Assembly (NCBI RefSeq): GCF_946478785.1 | Contig: NZ_CAMLDD010000033.1 | Span: 1 to 41,742, forward strand | From: an uncultured Flavobacterium sp. | GTDB taxonomy: Bacteria; Bacteroidota; Bacteroidia; Flavobacteriales; Flavobacteriaceae | Reading direction: 5' to 3' | DNA length: 41,742 bases | Shown here: positions 41,300-41,742 of the stretch, in pieces | Layout: every line of letters starts with the position of its first letter | Position numbering within the stretch: position 1 is the stretch's first letter | The notes under the pieces: generated by a model | Told to the model about the DNA's origin: nothing | Seen by the model: only the letters and a program-made list of their open reading frames with translations | Databases searched by the model: none | Program-made: the position numbers and the translations under genes

Positions 41300-41689
41300 T
41301 TACTGGCTAGTTATGCCGAAATTACGCAGGTAATTTCGATTTGGAAATAAAGTTTGCAACTCGCAGAAACTTGAAAAACAGAAGCGTGAAAATTGGAACT
41401 TTCCAGCAGAAACTTGAAAAGTTGAAACCTGAAAAACGGTAGCGTGAAAATGGAAACTTGCCAACAGAAACTTGAAAATTGGAATCTGAAAAGCAGAAGC
41501 GTGAAAGTCGGAACTTGTCAGCAGAAACGTGAAAAGTTTTGCGCAGAAATTAAAAAAGCGAATAATTGAAAATAAAACGTTGAAAATTGCCAACCGAAAA
41601 ACAGAAGCGCGAAAGTTGGATTTTGCCAACAGAAACCTGAAAAAAGCTTGCGATTTAATTGTAATTTCGACAAAATAACCAGCCAGTAA
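41300..41689. repeat. Degenerate ~57-bp tandem repeats bounded by inverted repeats
   Basis: The outer arms TTACTGGCTAGTTAT (41300-) and, inverted, TTACTGGCTGGTTAT (-41689), both continuing into CGAAATTAC, form imperfect ~30-bp inverted repeats. Inside, CAGAAAC begins units at 41364, 41407, 41465, 41522 and 41630 (spacings 43, 58, 57 and 108), with shared words CTTGAAAA, CAGAAGCGTGAAA and GGAACTTG. Open frames on both strands follow from the near-triplet period and are not taken as genes. Confidence 0.7.
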
Positions 41690-41695
41690 TAGCTA

Positions 41696-41732
41696 GAGTT
41701 TCGTTGGGCTTGAAAAGCCAACAATGAAACTC
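41696..41732. repeat. Hairpin at window end
   Basis: GAGTTTC (41696-41702) and GAAACTC (41726-41732) with inner TTGG...CCAA pairing form an imperfect stem-loop next to the repeat-bounded element. Confidence 0.5.
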
Positions 41733-41742
41733 CTGTTGAACG

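Noticed and set aside
41300..41724. Minus-strand frames rich in Phe/Ser (109 and 68 codons)
   Set aside because: They are products of the 57-bp repeats (19 codons per unit) with monotonous composition and no homology-like pattern; the repeats carry open frames on both strands.
1..41742. tRNA, rRNA genes and CRISPR arrays
   Set aside because: No T-loop/anticodon-stem pattern, rRNA-like sequence or regularly spaced identical repeats with unique spacers was seen on either strand.

Overview
The window reads as a chromosomal segment of a Flavobacterium-like member of the Bacteroidota. The evidence is: AT-rich DNA; promoters with the TAnnTTTG -7 element instead of TATAAT; little Shine-Dalgarno sequence; a gliding-motility/type IX secretion SprB-like protein with a PorP/SprF partner; a secreted nuclease with a type IX C-terminal sorting domain; many lipoproteins with Bacteroidota-type lipoboxes; and a crtI-crtB-crtZ carotenoid cluster. 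All identifications come from reading the sequence; no database search was run.

Layout. 1-2748: end of a SprB-repeat/CHU_C adhesin and its PorP/SprF partner. 2850-4476: two minus-strand genes, a lipocalin-like lipoprotein and an unknown membrane protein. 4806-7414: a 60-residue lipoprotein, a lipoprotein-type TPR sensor kinase and a NarL/LuxR-type response regulator. 7577-10946: six tightly packed genes (small Cys/His protein, DUF4236 protein, excalibur protein, TerB-like protein, four-helix coiled-coil membrane protein, VWA-like lipoprotein). 11112-12167: an orphan HsdR-N-type nuclease. 12282-13315: three small envelope genes. The promoters at 7490 and 11042, and a reverse promoter at 4668, share a TTAYGGTTTTCC box set 24-25 bases upstream of the -7 element. 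This suggests one regulon, probably of the embedded two-component system, and it is the best candidate here for an undescribed system.

13365-17306 is accessory DNA: a SymE-like toxin gene divergent from an XRE regulator with twin operators, five small minus-strand ORFs of unknown function with a repeated ~130-bp palindromic element between some of them (cassette-like), and a decayed TolC-type efflux gene.

17306-23327: a TPR protein, then a carotenoid locus led by a CarH-like MerR/B12-type regulator. Two identical-geometry operators (TTGTTTA-N18-TAAACAA) lie at the regulator and at crtI. crtI, crtB, crtZ and a SRPBCC protein follow, then an orphan FecE/BtuD-type ABC ATPase. 23334-23582 holds inverted and REP-like repeats.

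23640-33182: RNA modification genes (trmL, rluE-like), a hydrophilic small protein, a large secreted nuclease, a MepB protein, an ECF sigma factor with an overlapping membrane protein that carries 99-bp tandem repeats, a broken small gene and a PrcB-domain lipoprotein. 33372-41046: rmuC, thioesterase, VOC and YceI proteins, then a TIGR01777 epimerase, a TetR regulator, an AarF-type kinase, a DUF2805 remnant and a DUF2867-type SDR. The window ends in a REP-like hairpin and a ~390-bp degenerate tandem repeat bounded by inverted repeats.
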